This document shows, in pieces, positions 25,711 through 33,661 of a stretch of 64,000 nucleotides of DNA. The position numbers and the translations under genes were made by a program. The notes beneath the pieces were generated by a model. That model was not told where the DNA came from. It did no database searches and saw only the letters and a program-made list of their open reading frames with translations. The stretch is from Olivibacter jilunii (GTDB lineage: Bacteria > Bacteroidota > Bacteroidia > Sphingobacteriales > Sphingobacteriaceae): positions 39,628 through 103,627 of the forward strand of contig NZ_LR027862.1 of the NCBI RefSeq assembly GCF_900607235.1. Direction: 5' to 3'. Position 1 is the stretch's first letter. Every line of letters starts with the position of its first letter.

Positions 25711-26538
25711 TTATTCGCTCAATTTAACTTCTCTCGTTATAGAAGTATTGTCTCCTTTTATTTCGTTCCCATCAGGTCCTACCAACGTTAATTTGACTTT
25801 TAGATTTCCTTTTGGAGCTCCCTTGATTTCATAAGGTCCCCATTTATCCAACGTGATCGTAGTGTCATTAATCTCTGCTTTCACTTTGTTGCCCGAAGCC
25901 GATAACTCCGTGTTCACTAGGTAGAAGTCAAGCAATAAGTTCTCGGTATCTTTTCCCTTATATTCGCCTTTCGGACGACTATAGAATAAAGCGGCATCCG
26001 CAGGAACGGGTAATTCCTCATATTTTCCCTGATCGGTAATTTTGAAATGCTTTAAAACATAAGCCTTTGGCTCTTTTATGGATTCATGGTAAGAACGTGA
26101 AAGAAAGGACAATAAATAGTGCTCGGTTCCTTTCTTCAGACTTACACTATTTTCCGGTTTATAAAGTGCGGTATAAGGCTGGTTGTCCAAAATAAAATGG
26201 ATATGCTGCCCTTCCGCTGAATTAGCCATATGATCCGCATTATGATCGGCTGTATGTTCTGTCAACGTAAAATTCTTTACCGCATATTTAACCTCCAACT
26301 TCACTGAATCCTGGGAAGCACCCGGTGTAGCCGTAATAGAAGAGACGGCCAATTCAGCACCTGGAAATGCCTTTGAATCTGCGACAGGTGTAACACTGAT
26401 CGCACTCGTTGCAGCCTCAGTGGCAGTAGTGCTGTCGGTTCCTTCTGTTGATTTTGTGCCAGATTGATTACATGCCGACAAAGAAGCTGCTATGAAAGCG
26501 CCCGTTGCCAGCGTCATGATTTGAGATTTAAAGTTCAT
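25711..26538 (-). CDS. Uncharacterised lipoprotein (275 aa)
   Basis: A 275-residue protein with a lipoprotein signal (lipobox LSAC, Cys 23) followed by a Ser/Thr/Ala-rich linker (about 24-50) that should hold the folded part away from the membrane. The body contains a His-rich stretch HTADHNADHMANSAEGQHIHFILDN (about 99-123) that might bind metal. It is followed by YTALYKPENSVSLKKGTEHYLLSFLSRSYHESIK and a C-terminal beta-sandwich-like part with LKVKLTLVGPDGNEI. It resembles exported Bacteroidota proteins of unknown function. An inverted repeat (AGATTA-ATATC-TAATCT, 26569-26585) lies 31 bases before its start. Confidence 0.7.
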   Translation of the reverse strand: MNFKSQIMTLATGAFIAASLSACNQSGTKSTEGTDSTTATEAATSAISVTPVADSKAFPGAELAVSSITATPGASQDSVKLEVKYAVKNFTLTEHTADHNADHMANSAEGQHIHFILDNQPYTALYKPENSVSLKKGTEHYLLSFLSRSYHESIKEPKAYVLKHFKITDQGKYEELPVPADAALFYSRPKGEYKGKDTENLLLDFYLVNTELSASGNKVKAEINDTTITLDKWGPYEIKGAPKGNLKVKLTLVGPDGNEIKGDNTSITREVKLSE

Positions 26539-26568
26539 ATTGCTATTTTTTTACGATAAGTACTAATA

Positions 26569-26585
26569 AGATTAATATCTAATCT
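26569..26585. promoter_or_regulatory. Inverted repeat upstream of the 275-residue lipoprotein
   Basis: AGATTA-ATATC-TAATCT, a perfect 6-bp-arm inverted repeat in the promoter region of the minus-strand lipoprotein gene. Possible operator; no regulator seen nearby. Confidence 0.3.
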
Positions 26586-26700
26586 AATAATACAGCTAAG
26601 TAACGTATTTTGTTTAAAAAGGACGAAGAATCTGATGTAAAATATTGGATATTTGTTATAGGCGTTGGGCTATAGGCAGTAAGCTTTAGGCACGCACTTA

Positions 26701-26787
26701 CCTACAACATTACCACATTGGCTAATCAACTACTTAACTATTTAACGTCTCAACTATTTAACGACTTAACCTCTCAACAACCCAACG
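26701..26787. repeat. Mosaic intergenic repeat R3
   Basis: CAACATTACCACATTGGCTAATCA followed by octamers CTACTTAA, CTATTTAA, CGTCTCAA, CTATTTAA, CGACTTAA, CCTCTCAA. This is the same core-then-octamer order as R1. It lies in the 384-base divergent spacer between the lipoprotein and YkuK-like genes; no gene is visible in the rest of that spacer. Confidence 0.7.
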
Positions 26788-26922
26788 TGTTGATAATTAA
26801 CCAAATGTTAACAAATAAACCACATTCTCTTTATCAGGAAACACTTCAAATGCGCTAACTTTATAGCAAAGATCGATACGCAGGCAAGGGCTATTTAGAT
26901 TTTAACGTAATACCTTTAATTT

Positions 26923-27396
26923 ATGACCTGGAAAAAATTTAGCGGAGAACCCATTCGCAAACCACTTCTCGAGGAAGTAAGCACAGCCATCTCGAAAGAA
27001 TATGCATTAGGAAACAAGCTCAAAGTCTGCATCGGCACCGACTCGCAGGTAAAAGGGCAAATCACTGATTTTGCAACCGTGATTGCTTTTATCCGCGAAA
27101 AGAAAGGTGGCTTTATGTTCATTCACCAAGAACGGTCCCTGCTTAAAATGAGCATCAAAGAACGAATGCTCGCGGAAGTGCAGCGTTCTATTGAAACGGC
27201 TTATTCACTTTGCGATATTTTGGATACCTATCATGTCGACTTAGAAGTACATGCCGACATTAACACTAATCCTATGTTTAAATCCAATCAGGCACTTCAT
27301 GAAGCTATGGGATACATTTTAAGTATGGGCTTTGTATTCAAAGCGAAACCGGAGGCTTTTGCAAGCTCAACCTGTGCGAATAAAATGGTGCAGTAA
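26923..27396 (+). CDS. YkuK-family RNase H-like protein (DUF458)
   Basis: A 157-residue protein with the DUF458/YkuK pattern: a lone helix at the N-terminus, then KVCIGTDSQVKGQITDFATVIAF, where Asp 40 sits on the first strand as in RNase H-like folds. HQERSLLKMSIKERMLAEVQRSIETAYSL follows, then VDLEVHADINTNPMFKSNQALHEAMGYILSMGF, with Asp and Asn as further candidate metal ligands. The C-terminus PEAFASSTCANKMVQ matches the family. It is cytosolic. Relatives have been linked to sporulation or stress in Firmicutes, but no role is established here. Confidence 0.85.
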   Translation: MTWKKFSGEPIRKPLLEEVSTAISKEYALGNKLKVCIGTDSQVKGQITDFATVIAFIREKKGGFMFIHQERSLLKMSIKERMLAEVQRSIETAYSLCDILDTYHVDLEVHADINTNPMFKSNQALHEAMGYILSMGFVFKAKPEAFASSTCANKMVQ

Positions 27397-27529
27397 AGAA
27401 GTTTTTTGATTCCCAGTTGTGAGCTTTTTTTAAATGATGAGCGAATTTTGGACATAAGGTCTAGGTAACATGACATAGAACCATAGCTGTCAAAGGGATT
27501 TCGTTTTAAAAAAAAACCTTTATTTTGTC

Positions 27530-27548
27530 ACTTTCTTCCGAAGAAAGT
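27530..27548. repeat. 19-bp palindrome in the 27.4-27.9 kb spacer
   Basis: ACTTTCTTC-C-GAAGAAAGT, a perfect palindrome after a run of A and T. It lies in a 526-base gap between the YkuK-like and TlpA-like genes. No gene is visible in that gap; the remaining features are the GC-rich palindromes and heptamers listed separately. Confidence 0.6.
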
Positions 27549-27778
27549 AACCAAAGACTCGTCGCTTGGAACTTTGCTTTAAACGGTAATGCATCAACGT
27601 GCAAACCGCAAATTTCCTAGGCGACATTGTGGCAGAACGGAGGGCTTTTACTTTTAACCGGACGTATTAGGTTTTTTAATATAAACACCTCCTTCTCTAT
27701 GTTAAAACCGAAACTGACGGACCAACGGGAGAAAGTAATCCCAACTGACAGGCAAATAATTTGGCGTTTGTCTTGATA

Positions 27779-27851
27779 CCTGCCTACCGCAGGCAGGCTT
27801 GATACTTTTGTATTGGTACCGTAATAACCACCTGCCTGCCGGCAGGCAGGT
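27779..27851. repeat. Pair of GC-rich CCTGCC...GGCAGG palindromes
   Basis: Two copies: CCTGCCTACCGCAGGCAGG (27779-27797) and a perfect 22-bp palindrome (27830-27851) made of ACCTGCCTGCC and its complement. They are far more GC-rich than the surroundings. Palindromes of this type occur dispersed in many Bacteroidota genomes and give rise to spurious reading frames containing LPAGR-like peptides. Confidence 0.8.
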
Positions 27852-27879
27852 AAAGTAGTAGGACATAGGACAAATGGCT

Positions 27880-27925
27880 AACAACGAATAACCAATAACG
27901 AACAACTAAAAACAAATAGCAAATG
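27880..27925 (+). repeat. Heptamer repeat R4 ending at a start codon
   Basis: AACAACG, AATAACC, AATAACG, AACAACT, then AAAAACAAATAGCAA and the ATG of the TlpA-like gene. Positions 27892-27924 match the reverse complement of 19521-19553 at 32 of 33 positions; that segment likewise ends at an ATG. Confidence 0.8.
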
Positions 27926-28429
27926 AAATACATGTTCCTTTTCCTGATAAGCTTTCTACCGACATTTTCCTACGCGCAAGATCAGCAAGAGTGGTTGGTT
28001 AAAATAGGCGATAAGGCACCTGATTTTTCGTTCACTCTAGCCGACAGCAGCTTAAAAAACCTACAGGATTATAAAGGAAAGGTCGTGTTGATCAATTTCT
28101 TCGCGACATGGTGCCCTCCTTGCCGAAAAGAACTCCCTCGCGTTCAGAAAGAAATTTACGATCGTTACAAGACTAACAAAAAGTTTGAGTTATTCGTCTT
28201 CGGCCGTGAAGAGAATTGGGACAAACTGCGGCCATTCATTGAAAAAACGGGCTACACCTTTCCCATCCTCCCTGATGTGAAGCGGGAAATATTCTCAAAA
28301 TACGCAAACAGCGGTATTCCTAGAAACGTCGTGGTAGATGAAGAGGGCAAAATCATCTATTTATCCCTTGGTTATACGGAAGAAGAGTTTGATAAGCTAT
28401 TAGAAGTCCTGGATAAGAGACTTAATTAA
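27923..28429 (+). CDS. TlpA/ResA-like thiol-disulfide oxidoreductase
   Basis: A 168-residue exported thioredoxin-fold protein. The signal peptide ends SYAQ (19). The AhpC-TSA/redoxin-like start GDKAPDFSFTLADSSLKNLQDYKGKVVLINF leads to the active site WCPPC (Cys 64, Cys 67). The cis-Pro region is SGIPRNVVVDEEGKIIY. It should reduce or exchange disulfides in the periplasm, with a cytochrome-maturation-like or general redox role. The gene stands alone, its 5' leader is repeat R4, and its 3' end overlaps the convergent ABC ATPase gene by 8 bases. Confidence 0.9.
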   Translation: MKYMFLFLISFLPTFSYAQDQQEWLVKIGDKAPDFSFTLADSSLKNLQDYKGKVVLINFFATWCPPCRKELPRVQKEIYDRYKTNKKFELFVFGREENWDKLRPFIEKTGYTFPILPDVKREIFSKYANSGIPRNVVVDEEGKIIYLSLGYTEEEFDKLLEVLDKRLN

Positions 28430-29486
28430 TCGCTTTATGTTGCAAGACTTCAATTGACACCTGTTGTCCAAGCTGATATCGATTCGGCATTTTATTAATA
28501 CATCGCAATTGGAGCTTCTCAGCCGACAATATAATTTCTTCGTAAAAGCCTTTAAAAAGGATGTTCTGAATAGTAAATGGCGTAGTAGTCCGCACGATCT
28601 CATCTATTCGTATCCACTCCGGATGGATAATGATCTCTTTTGCACTTATCTCCGGTAATAGATAACTAGCTTCCTCCTCGGACAATATATTACTCCTTGC
28701 CAATAATCTAGCGGTATACGCATTGGGTGGATTATTGTAAATTTCTTTCGGGCTACCTGCTCCCATTAAATTACCGTCTTGTAAAATTAATAAAGCATCC
28801 GATAAAGCCAATACTTCACTTGGATCATGGGATACCATAATGACCGTTAGGCCGATCTCATCTACTATCTTTCGAATATCTTGTTGCAAGTGGTCGCGGA
28901 ATGAAGCATCGACCTGATTAAAGGGCTCATCCATTAATAAGACCTGCGGTCCGGTCACAAGTGCCCGGGCGATGGCTACCCGCTGCTTCTCGCCTCCGCT
29001 TAGATCAGCAATACGTTGTTTGGATAGCCTCAAAATATTCAGACTGTTTAAGGCGATTTCCGTTTTATCGTGTTTTTCCAGTAAGTTGGTATTTGATAAA
29101 CGAGACGCCACATTATCCCAAACATTGGCATAGGTATTTAAATCATCAAAGTGCTGAGATACCAGACGCATGTCTTCATGCCCCGGGATCAATTTATCAA
29201 AGGGCCCCGGCACCTTCCATCCTTTGAAACGAATTTCCCCTTCATCAGGACTTGCAAGACCGTAAATTAATCGCAACAACGTGCTTTTTCCGCTTCCACT
29301 TTCCCCTATAATCGCCGTGATTTTACCTTGCTCCACACCAAAGGAGATCTGGGTTAACCCTAAACTATCCGGTTTATCCGAAAAACGTTTTGATAAATTA
29401 TCGACCTGAATATATGCTAGTCCTTGCTTTTGCGTATCCGAAGGAATAAAATCGCAGGAAGGGGTATTTGTATTATTTGCCATCAA
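28422..29486 (-). CDS. Orphan ABC transporter ATP-binding protein (FbpC/PotA-like)
   Basis: A 354-residue ABC ATPase with an unusual 20-residue polar N-terminal extension, Walker A GESGSGKS (61-68), a Q-loop (VSQHFDD), signature DLSGGEKQRVAIARAL, Walker B VLLMDEPFNQVD and the switch His in MVSHDPSEV. The roughly 110-residue C-terminal part (KEIIIHPEWIRIDEIV...QLGQQVSIEVLQHKAIN) looks like the regulatory OB-type domain of iron or polyamine importers. No permease or binding-protein gene is adjacent, so the partner is elsewhere. A perfect inverted repeat sits right at the promoter (29493-29509), hinting at repression, possibly metal-responsive (inference). Confidence 0.85.
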   Translation of the reverse strand: MMANNTNTPSCDFIPSDTQKQGLAYIQVDNLSKRFSDKPDSLGLTQISFGVEQGKITAIIGESGSGKSTLLRLIYGLASPDEGEIRFKGWKVPGPFDKLIPGHEDMRLVSQHFDDLNTYANVWDNVASRLSNTNLLEKHDKTEIALNSLNILRLSKQRIADLSGGEKQRVAIARALVTGPQVLLMDEPFNQVDASFRDHLQQDIRKIVDEIGLTVIMVSHDPSEVLALSDALLILQDGNLMGAGSPKEIYNNPPNAYTARLLARSNILSEEEASYLLPEISAKEIIIHPEWIRIDEIVRTTTPFTIQNILFKGFYEEIILSAEKLQLRCINKMPNRYQLGQQVSIEVLQHKAIN

Positions 29487-29492
29487 AAAACA

Positions 29493-29509
29493 TTACACTT
29501 ATAGTGTAA
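29493..29509 (-). promoter_or_regulatory. Candidate operator in front of the ABC ATPase
   Basis: TTACACT-TAT-AGTGTAA, a perfect 7-bp-arm inverted repeat starting 7 bases upstream of the ATG at 29486. Position and symmetry suit a dimeric repressor. The regulator is unknown. Confidence 0.5.
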
Positions 29510-29547
29510 ACGCCTCGAAGATAAAAAAATTTTAGGCATTCATGAAC

Positions 29548-29579
29548 TAGGTCGATCGTGACAGCGACTGATCGACCTA
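29548..29579. terminator. Inverted repeat 3' of the outer-membrane barrel gene
   Basis: TAGGTCGATC (29548-29557) / GATCGACCTA (29570-29579), a perfect 10-bp stem. It lies 15 bases beyond the stop codon of the barrel gene. There is no clear T-run, so it may end transcription or protect the 3' end. Confidence 0.5.
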
Positions 29580-29594
29580 TAAAAGCAACAGTTT

Positions 29595-30458
29595 TTAGAA
29601 GAAGAACATCAGTCCGAAAGACATATTTCTCAGGCCCTCTTGCTGTGGACTATTCTCAAACATATCATTGAAATAGTACTTGGCATATAAACCGACCCAT
29701 TTATAGCCTACACGTGCAAAAGCACCATAACGGAATTTAGCATAATTAAAATCGTCTTTAACTTTCCGTTTGCCTTCCTCTTCACTCTTAAATTTTTGGC
29801 TTCCACTTAGCAAGAAACCTCCAATTGGGCCGTAGGCAATTCGTAAATCACGATCCATGCCCAATCGATGTTCGAAGGTTATCGGTATCCTAAGATAACT
29901 GGAGCTGAAACGGTTTTTGCTATAATGTATATCCGATTCGGTGTAGCTTAGCGGTGTAGTATTCCGGTCGAATATGATGTCATTTTTCAGGCGGATGTGG
30001 GTCCAATCAAAACCGGCAGACAAAAACAATCTAAACTTTTCGTTGAAGCGGTAGCCGAATTGGAAAACATCAAAGCCCACATTAATTGTTTTCCATGTTC
30101 GGTTCCTTAGAAAATCGTTCTCCGGACTAAGCGTAAAACTACCATTATCTAGTAAGGTAGCCAATCCTAAATCAAAGCGGGAAAATGTGATTCCTAAAAT
30201 AACCTTCGGCTTCTGCTTCAAAAAGTCAGTACTCTTACTTTTATTTAAGCTATCGCAAGGATTACAACGTTCAACCTTGACCATATTATCTCCATCAGAG
30301 CTCCATTTGACGGTTAGCTTTCGCTTCCGTTCAGTTTTTACGGTGTCCATATCCGTTGTATCACGTATCCCCTCCACCTTCGATAATTCAGTATTGCTTG
30401 CCTGAACGGTGCCAATCAACGCTAAAAAAGTTAACCCTGTAAATAAAATATGCTTCAT
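29595..30458 (-). CDS. Outer-membrane beta-barrel protein next to sigma/anti-sigma genes
   Basis: A 287-residue exported protein (signal peptide ending VQAS near 21). After a charged linker it shows about eight amphipathic strands typical of small porin-like barrels (for example VILGITFSRFDLGLA, TINVGFDVFQFGYRF, FRLFLSAGFDW, LRIPITFEHRLG, LRIAYGPIGGFLLSG, FRYGAFARVGYKWVGLYAKYYF) and ends MSFGLMFFF, a terminal aromatic as required for barrel insertion. It follows the sigma and anti-sigma genes on the same strand, a common three-gene layout in Bacteroidota. It could be the main target of that sigma factor (inference). Ligand unknown. Confidence 0.75.
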   Translation of the reverse strand: MKHILFTGLTFLALIGTVQASNTELSKVEGIRDTTDMDTVKTERKRKLTVKWSSDGDNMVKVERCNPCDSLNKSKSTDFLKQKPKVILGITFSRFDLGLATLLDNGSFTLSPENDFLRNRTWKTINVGFDVFQFGYRFNEKFRLFLSAGFDWTHIRLKNDIIFDRNTTPLSYTESDIHYSKNRFSSSYLRIPITFEHRLGMDRDLRIAYGPIGGFLLSGSQKFKSEEEGKRKVKDDFNYAKFRYGAFARVGYKWVGLYAKYYFNDMFENSPQQEGLRNMSFGLMFFF

Positions 30459-30714
30459 ATATGTAGTTATTAGTTGTTCGTTATTAGTTGTTGGAGACGT
30501 TAAATAGTTGAGTCGTTGAGTTGTTGAGTCGTTGAGAGGTTAAATGGTTGAGTCGTTGAGTCGTTAAATAGTTAAGTTGTCGAGTCGTGGAGTCGTCAAT
30601 TCGTATCTACTTAACTACTTCCCTACTTAACTACTTAACGATTCCTCTACTTAACTACTTAACTATTCCCCTACTTAACTACTTGACTATCCCCCTTACT
30701 TAACCATTCCCCCA
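30459..30714. repeat. Mosaic intergenic repeat R5 (fills the whole spacer)
   Basis: The complete 256-bp gap between two minus-strand genes. It has heptamers GTTATTA/GTTGTTC at the start-codon side, then octamers such as GTTAAATA, GTTGAGTC, GTTGAGTT, GTTGAGAG and GTTAAATG, then opposite-strand octamers CTACTTAA/CTATTCCC reaching the stop codon of the putative anti-sigma gene. Module order and orientation match R2. Confidence 0.85.
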
Positions 30715-31458
30715 TCACAGCCTAACCTTCAATGCCTTCAAATCAACGGCTACTTTCAATGTGCCTTCATCATCACTGGCAAAAGACAGCACCTTTGCAT
30801 CGCCATGATCAACCGAACCTACGACATAATTTAAAATCTCACCTATGCCGAAATTTTTCTTTTCTTGGCTCTTCATCTTTGTATCCTTTAACGTCGGAGT
30901 CTCAATAAAAGCAAACTGTAGCGCCGGTTGCTCCACGCGTCCATTACCTGGAGATACGGCGACTGATACTACCTCATTGACGATCATGGGCCGGTTGCCC
31001 GTGTCTTCCATAATAACATCGGGATCTGTCATTGCCCTATTTTCCGATACCGTTATTTTCCGCCCGTCTATTCGCTCCTTTAAATTCCTTTTCGCAGGGG
31101 ATACGCTCCTATGAACCATCTTTTCGCCTTTACCGATTCCATTATTGCTTTTGGTCACCGGCAGTGGTAAGGCAGCCCCTTCGTCTTTGATAACTTCTTT
31201 CTTTGCACTTAAATATACAACTTTGCGTGGCTGTTTGATATAAGTTATCCCCACCCCTAAAGTAAGCGCAATCATGGCGGCTATCGACCACCTCATCAAG
31301 GCTCTCTTCACTTGAAGCGACCTTGCTCCCGATCCGGTTGTCTGCTGATCCAACTGTTCGGCGATATTCGACCATACTTTGTTCGAGACCTGCGGTTCAA
31401 AAGAATCAAGTTTTTTCCGAACTTCCTCATCAAAAATATCATTCCGCATACGATCCAT
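30715..31458 (-). CDS. Putative anti-sigma factor, single-span membrane protein
   Basis: A 247-residue protein. Its N-terminus MDRMRNDIFDEEVRKKLDSFEPQVSNKVWSNIAEQLDQ is the typical cytosolic start of Bacteroidota anti-sigma-like proteins. A single membrane span follows (about 50-70, MRWSIAAMIALTLGVGITYI), and the rest is a disordered, charged periplasmic region ending LKVAVDLKALKVRL. Its start overlaps the 3' end of the ECF sigma gene by 20 bases, so the two are surely co-translated. It probably holds the sigma factor at the membrane. No zinc-binding HxxxCxxC motif is present, so it is not of the ZAS type. Confidence 0.75.
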   Translation of the reverse strand: MDRMRNDIFDEEVRKKLDSFEPQVSNKVWSNIAEQLDQQTTGSGARSLQVKRALMRWSIAAMIALTLGVGITYIKQPRKVVYLSAKKEVIKDEGAALPLPVTKSNNGIGKGEKMVHRSVSPAKRNLKERIDGRKITVSENRAMTDPDVIMEDTGNRPMIVNEVVSVAVSPGNGRVEQPALQFAFIETPTLKDTKMKSQEKKNFGIGEILNYVVGSVDHGDAKVLSFASDDEGTLKVAVDLKALKVRL

Positions 31459-32035
31459 AATTACCCCCTCTTTCTAACATTACCAATTTACTTTTTAACC
31501 ATGCCCGCGCACGGGACAATTGCGATTTTGAAGCACCTTCGCTGATACTCAGTGCTTCTGCTATTTCTTTGTGTGAATAACCTTCCAGGGCATACATATT
31601 AAATACGATACGATAACCGTCAGGCAATTGTTGAATCAGCGCAAGCAAATCACGTACCTCCAGCCCTTCCATATCAAATGTCTGTTGTTCTTCGTCAAAA
31701 ACGGCGTCAACACTTATTGTGTTCTGTATTCGCTTATTCTTCCGTATCATCTCTATCGCTGTATTTACAAAGATTTTTCGTATCCAACCTTCGAAAGACC
31801 CCTCGCCTCTAAAACCAGCTACACACTGAAACACCTTGATAAAACCATTTTGCAACATATCCTCTGCTTCCATCTCGGATGTGGCGTAACGCAAACAAAG
31901 GTTGAACATCTTCGAAGCAATTGCCCGATAGAGCGACTCCTGTGCCTTTCGCTCTCCCCTGCGGCAACCTTCCAATAGATCATCGATGGTGTATAATTGC
32001 TTCAAATTATGTTCCCTTTTTCTCTTAGATGTCAA
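31439..32035 (-). CDS. ECF-type RNA polymerase sigma factor
   Basis: A 198-residue sigma-70 family protein without region 3. Region 2 spans about 15-95 (LLEGCRRGERKAQESLYRAIASKM, AEDMLQNGFIKVFQ, and the -10-binding FEGWIRKIFVNTAIEMIRKNKR). Region 4 spans about 125-185 (LPDGYRIVFNMYALEGYSHKEIAEALSIS, a helix-turn-helix, then GASKSQLSRARAWLKSKL). It heads a three-gene operon with a putative anti-sigma protein and an outer-membrane barrel. It likely directs an envelope-related response; the signal is unknown. Confidence 0.92.
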   Translation of the reverse strand: MTSKRKREHNLKQLYTIDDLLEGCRRGERKAQESLYRAIASKMFNLCLRYATSEMEAEDMLQNGFIKVFQCVAGFRGEGSFEGWIRKIFVNTAIEMIRKNKRIQNTISVDAVFDEEQQTFDMEGLEVRDLLALIQQLPDGYRIVFNMYALEGYSHKEIAEALSISEGASKSQLSRARAWLKSKLVMLERGGNYGSYAE

Positions 32036-32070
32036 GAGCAGTAAAAAGGTTGCATGATTTTTTTATTTTT

Positions 32071-32397
32071 TTGTTGAGTAGTTGAGACGTTAAATAGTTA
32101 AGTAGGGGATTAGTTAATTAGCCGATTAGCCAATTGGTGAATTAGCCAATGAAGCATGGGCGTGAAGTAGAGAAATTGTGGAGTGGTTGAGACGTTAAAT
32201 AGCTAAGTAGTGGGTTGGTTAATTATTCATTAGTGTTTATTTAAGGCATTATTTATAGGAGCTCCCTCGAGTCTTTGGGGTCGGTTAGTTTGATAATGTT
32301 GGTACGAATAACTAATAACCAACAACGAATAACTAATAACCAACAACGAATAACTAATAACTTGCAACCCACAACTAATAACCGACAACTAACAACA
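32071..32397. repeat. Mosaic intergenic repeat R6
   Basis: In order: octamers GTTGAGTA, GTTGAGAC, GTTAAATA; GATTAGCC/AATTAGCC units; a second octamer block; core D (about 32221-32311, TTATTCATTAGTGTTTATTT ... TCGGTTAGTTTGATAATGTT), also present in R7; then three copies of a 21-bp triplet of heptamers (GAATAAC TAATAAC CAACAAC). It fills nearly all of the 384-base divergent spacer between the sigma gene and the dehydrogenase gene. Confidence 0.85.
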
Positions 32398-32419
32398 ATT
32401 TATTAAGTTTGCGAAGCAC

Positions 32420-33538
32420 TTGAACAAAAAGAAACACAAACAATTGGAAAACACACTTATAATAAGCGAAACCAGCCTACGTGAATTTACTGAACAAGTA
32501 TTCTTAACGATCGGTTGTACGGCAGCGCATGCTAAACTGGCTGCGGATGTGCTGATTGCAGCCGATCTACGCGGCATTGATTCCCACGGGACGGCACGAC
32601 TAAGCGGATATGTTCGGCTGTGGCAAAAAGGCAGACTAAATCCTTCACCGGAGATACGGATTATACATGAAACGCCCACTACGGCTACCGTAGATGGGGA
32701 TCGCGGTTTAGGTTTGGTAGTAGCACCTTATGCCATGGAAATTGCCATCAAAAAAGCTAAAGACTATGGCTCCGGGTGGGTCGCTGTACGCAACTCCAAT
32801 CATTTCGGCATTGCCGGTTATCATGCCTTATTAGCTGTTAAACAAGATATGATCGGTTATGCCATGACCAATGCCAGTCCGCTAGTAACCCCCACTTTCA
32901 GCAAAGAGCGGATGTTAGGGACCAACCCCATGTGTTATGCATTTCCGGCAGGAGCGTATCCGCCGGTAGTTGTAGATATGGCGACATCCGCTGCTGCTAA
33001 CGGTAAACTTGAAATTGCTCAGCGCAATGGATATTCTATTCCTGACGGATGGGTACAAACGAAAGACGGCACTCCTTCGGTAAATCCGCACGAGCTTAAA
33101 TCCGGAGGGGCCTTACTTCCTTTGGGAGGTGACCGAGCACATGGTAGTCACAAAGGATTTGGACTTAGCGCCACGGTTGACATTCTAAGTGCCGTGCTTT
33201 CGGGCGCTAATTATGGCCCTTGGGCACCGCCTTTTGTTGCTTATTTAGAGCCTCATCCTCAACCCGTAGGAGAAGGTTTGGGACATTTTTTAGGCGCATT
33301 GAGAGCCGATGGTTTCCGTCCTCTTGACGATTTTAAACAGCATATGGATAATTGGATTCATCGGTTTAAAAACGCAGAACCCATTGACAAAAGTCAGCCT
33401 GTCATTATTCCCGGTGAACCCGAGCGGGCTGCAACCATAGAAAGAAAAGCAAATGGCATCCCTGTTGTTAAAAGTGTATTTGATGATTTACTAAAGCTAG
33501 CGAATGACCTTAGTTTACCATCACCGAACATAGCATGA
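32420..33538 (+). CDS. Ldh-family (malate/L-lactate dehydrogenase type 2) oxidoreductase
   Basis: A 372-residue protein of the YlbC/malate-lactate dehydrogenase type 2 family, which uses NAD(P) to oxidise 2-hydroxy acids such as malate, lactate or ureidoglycolate. It shows the signature RGIDSHGTARL (His 56), SNHFGIAGYHALLA, LGTNPMCYAFPAG, VVVDMATSAAANGKLEIAQRNG and GSHKGFGLS. No ATG precedes the conserved part in frame: the start is TTG, at 32420 or perhaps 32444, which would remove eight basic residues. The leader just upstream is repeat R6. The gene stands alone, so the true substrate cannot be told. Confidence 0.88.
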   Translation: MNKKKHKQLENTLIISETSLREFTEQVFLTIGCTAAHAKLAADVLIAADLRGIDSHGTARLSGYVRLWQKGRLNPSPEIRIIHETPTTATVDGDRGLGLVVAPYAMEIAIKKAKDYGSGWVAVRNSNHFGIAGYHALLAVKQDMIGYAMTNASPLVTPTFSKERMLGTNPMCYAFPAGAYPPVVVDMATSAAANGKLEIAQRNGYSIPDGWVQTKDGTPSVNPHELKSGGALLPLGGDRAHGSHKGFGLSATVDILSAVLSGANYGPWAPPFVAYLEPHPQPVGEGLGHFLGALRADGFRPLDDFKQHMDNWIHRFKNAEPIDKSQPVIIPGEPERAATIERKANGIPVVKSVFDDLLKLANDLSLPSPNIA

Positions 33539-33661
33539 CGTTTTTGGCATTAATTCTGAAACCTACAGGTTGGCTTTATGTCCTTATAAAAGCAAACTTA
33601 TTTGAAAATGTTTTGTTGAAAAGCAACAACATGCTTAAACACTAAAACATAAAAAACATCA

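Noticed and set aside
27702..27905. A 67-residue minus-strand frame containing LPAGR-like peptides
   Set aside because: It is the read-through of the GC-rich palindromes and heptamer block, a known source of false genes.
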